In this document: positions 14,170-15,935 of the stretch, piece after piece
Layout of the letters: each line of letters starts with the position of its first letter
Position numbering within the stretch: position 1 is the first letter of the stretch
Source: Lachnospiraceae bacterium
GTDB taxonomy: Bacteria > Bacillota > Clostridia > Lachnospirales > Lachnospiraceae
Length of the DNA: 15,935 nucleotides
Direction: 5' to 3'
Assembly (NCBI GenBank): GCA_017420605.1
Contig: JAFOIS010000330.1
Coordinates: 1 to 15,935, forward strand
Position numbers and translations under genes: made by a program
The notes under the pieces: generated by a model
Told to the model about the DNA's origin: nothing
Seen by the model: the letters and a program-made list of their open reading frames with translations, nothing else
The model's database searches: none

Positions 14170-15732
14170 ATGAAACGAGGGCAGGCCTTCTCCGGAGCGG
14201 GACTCATTGCAGTCCTGCTCCTTGTGATCATTTCCGGAGTCCTTTTCGGCTGCGGGGCATCTTCGCGCGGCCCGCAGGACGGCAGCTACCGGATCGGAGT
14301 CACCCTTTCCGGCGGAAGCGGCAAGGCGACCGTTTCGTCTCCCGCCGCCCTCCGGATCGAGGGCGGCGAAATGACGGCGACCCTTGTATGGAGCAGCGCC
14401 AACTATGACTATATGCTCGTCGACGGCGTCCGGTATGAACCGGTCATCGAGGACGGGCATTCCGTATTTGAGATCCCCGTCGCATCGCTTGACGAAGACC
14501 TCACGGTGATTGCCGATACGGTGGCGATGAGCACACCGCATGAGATCACTTATACGCTGCGGTTCGATTCCTCGACGATGGAAAGCATGAACGGCGGGGA
14601 GGAAGCCGGTGACGGCGGCAGCGCGCAGGATGCTTCCTCCGGGACGGCGCAGGCTGCGCCGGCGGACGGCCATGCGCAGGATGTGAAGGCGCTCGGGGAG
14701 GGGCATGAGATCCCCCTTGCGTACGCGTCGCAGTTCACGCTCACGGAGTACGAAGGCGGTTACATCCTTCTTGATATCGAGACGTCCGGGCGCTTCCTTG
14801 TGATCCCGGAGGGCGCCTTAGTGCCGGACGGTCTTCCGGAGGATATCGTTCTGCTCCCGCAGCCGGTGAACGGCATTTATCTTGCCGCAACGTCGGCCAT
14901 GGACTTTTTCCGTACGCTGGACGGTATAGAACATATCCGGCTTTCCGGCACCAATCGGGACGGGTGGACGATTCCCGAGGCCAGGGAGGCCATGGAAAGC
15001 GGAAGCATCCTCTTTGCCGGGAAATACAGCGCGCCGGATTATGAACGGATCCACGCGGAAGGGTGCGGCCTCGCCATCGAGTCCACCATGATCTATCATA
15101 CGCCGGAAGTGAAGGAACAGCTGGAACGCCTGGGTGTCCCGGTGCTGGTGGAGCGCTCGAGCTACGAGGAAGATCCGCTCGGACGCATGGAATGGATCAA
15201 GGTGTACGGCGCGCTGCTCGGAAAGACGGCCGAGGCGGAAGAGATCTTCCGCGCCGAGACGGAGGGCGCGGAGGCGCTCCGGACCGAGCAGCCGTGCGGA
15301 AAGACCGTGGCCTTTTTTTACATCACCTCTTCGGGTACCGTCAATGTGCGCCGGAGCGGCGACTATGTGCCGAAAATGATCGAAATGGCGGGCGGCTCGT
15401 ATATCTTCCCGGACCTTGCGGGCAGCGGCGCCTCCTCCACGGTGAACATGACGATGGAGTCTTTCTACAGCGGCGCGAAGGACGCGGATATCCTCATCTA
15501 CAACAGCAGCATCGACGGAGAACTGTGGACGATCGGCGAGCTTTTGGCGAAGGAGCCGCTGCTTGCGGACTTCAAGGCAGTGAAGGCAGGGGACGTCTAC
15601 TGCACCGGGAAGAATCTTTTCCAGGAGCCGATGGGGCTTGGAAAACTGATTCTGGATATGCACCGGGTCCTTGCCGGGGACGTTCCGTCTTCCGGGAAAC
15701 TCACCTATCTGCACAGACTGGATGCGGAGTAA
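14170..15732 (+). CDS. ABC-transporter substrate-binding lipoprotein (BtuF/FhuD-like) with an extra N-terminal domain
   Basis: A 520-residue surface lipoprotein (lipobox LFGC, Cys28). Residues 36-132 form a beta-rich domain (DGSYRIGVTLSGGSGKATV...WSSANYDYMLVDG...FEIPVASLDEDLTV...AMSTPHEITYTLRF), followed by a low-complexity Gly/Ala/Asp linker to about residue 178. Residues about 180-520 are a class-III periplasmic-binding-protein fold of the type used for Fe-siderophores, heme and cobalamin: TSAMDFFRTLDGIEHIRLSG, a DPLGRMEWIKVYGALLG helix segment, and a KAGDVYCTGKNLFQEPMGLGKLILDM tail. The RBS AAGGGA (14155-14160) is 9 bp from the ATG. It is followed after 5 bp by a permease gene and lies in the cobalamin-controlled operon, so a corrinoid or related tetrapyrrole is the likely ligand. 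A siderophore or heme cannot be excluded. Confidence 0.85.
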   Translation: MKRGQAFSGAGLIAVLLLVIISGVLFGCGASSRGPQDGSYRIGVTLSGGSGKATVSSPAALRIEGGEMTATLVWSSANYDYMLVDGVRYEPVIEDGHSVFEIPVASLDEDLTVIADTVAMSTPHEITYTLRFDSSTMESMNGGEEAGDGGSAQDASSGTAQAAPADGHAQDVKALGEGHEIPLAYASQFTLTEYEGGYILLDIETSGRFLVIPEGALVPDGLPEDIVLLPQPVNGIYLAATSAMDFFRTLDGIEHIRLSGTNRDGWTIPEAREAMESGSILFAGKYSAPDYERIHAEGCGLAIESTMIYHTPEVKEQLERLGVPVLVERSSYEEDPLGRMEWIKVYGALLGKTAEAEEIFRAETEGAEALRTEQPCGKTVAFFYITSSGTVNVRRSGDYVPKMIEMAGGSYIFPDLAGSGASSTVNMTMESFYSGAKDADILIYNSSIDGELWTIGELLAKEPLLADFKAVKAGDVYCTGKNLFQEPMGLGKLILDMHRVLAGDVPSSGKLTYLHRLDAE

Positions 15733-15737
15733 AGCGA

Positions 15738-15935
15738 ATGGATAAGGCACCGCACAAGGCAGGGGGAGAAGGCATACGTAAAAGGACGGGAAATGCCCGG
15801 TTGTGGACCGGCTTTGCGGTCCTTTTGGCGGCGCTTCTCCTTCTTATCGTGATCAACGTTGGCGCCGGGAGCGTCGCCGTATCCCCGCGGGAGATCATGG
15901 ACGTGATCTTCCGGAATCAGGGAGATACGGTGATC
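15738..15935 (+). CDS. FecCD/BtuC-family ABC transporter permease (3' end outside window)
   Basis: The ATG at 15738 is preceded by GGAG (15726-15729) at the end of the binding-protein gene, with 5 bp between the genes. The 66 visible residues consist of a basic cytosolic head (MDKAPHKAGGEGIRKRTG), a first transmembrane helix (LWTGFAVLLAALLLLIVINV) and GAGSVAVSPREIMDVIF. The last matches the start of the FecCD/BtuC family (xxGSVxISPxEV). Such permeases work as dimers with a FecE/BtuD ATPase. The rest of the gene, and presumably the ATPase gene, lie beyond the window. The cobalamin leader makes corrinoid import the likely role. Confidence 0.85.
   Translation, partial: MDKAPHKAGGEGIRKRTGNARLWTGFAVLLAALLLLIVINVGAGSVAVSPREIMDVIFRNQGDTVI

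Overview
The window reads as a piece of chromosome from a GC-rich anaerobic Bacillota, most likely Clostridia and probably Lachnospiraceae-like. The evidence is strong AGGAGG-type ribosome binding sites, lipoprotein signals with a Cys lipobox, a cobalamin riboswitch with Gram-positive-style intrinsic terminators, and proteins of a type common in gut clostridia (LUD-domain protein, permuted GH3 glucosidase, surface-anchored CbiK). The taxon is an inference; there is no rRNA or other marker here. No mobile element, CRISPR array, tRNA or rRNA was seen.

Layout. (1) 3-1412: 3' part of an FGGY sugar or sugar-acid kinase. (2) 1540-3797: a tight three-gene unit (pyridoxamine-phosphate-oxidase-like flavoprotein, atypical SDR, DUF1295/steroid-5-alpha-reductase-like membrane protein). 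It has its own candidate promoter and a 12-bp palindrome at its head and a strong terminator at 3813-3841. (3) 3998-6970: a LUD-domain protein, an enolase-superfamily enzyme of the muconate-lactonizing type and an opine-dehydrogenase-family enzyme, all on the plus strand behind one candidate promoter. (4) 6988-8178, minus strand: an MFS transporter convergent with the opine dehydrogenase gene. It shares a 261-bp divergent promoter region with (5) 8440-10842, a cytosolic GH3 glycosidase with permuted domain order. (6) 10843-end: a cobalamin-controlled operon. A strong promoter is followed by a 450-nt leader carrying a complete cobalamin riboswitch and two terminator-like hairpins. After it come a 913-residue lipoprotein with two complete CbiK-type cobaltochelatase domains, a substrate-binding lipoprotein, and the start of a FecCD/BtuC-type ABC permease cut by the window edge.

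How the parts work together. The last operon is the most striking part. A cobalamin-sensing leader controls a cell-surface tandem chelatase, a binding protein and an importer. This suggests capture, and perhaps metal loading, of a tetrapyrrole or corrinoid outside the membrane followed by uptake. The C-terminal domain of the chelatase lipoprotein and the N-terminal domain of the binding protein look like relatives, which hints at ligand hand-off. The leader contains five segments that can pair in two mutually exclusive ways, giving a plausible attenuation relay. The middle of the window may process an N-substituted amino acid or sugar acid, but its substrate cannot be read from sequence alone.
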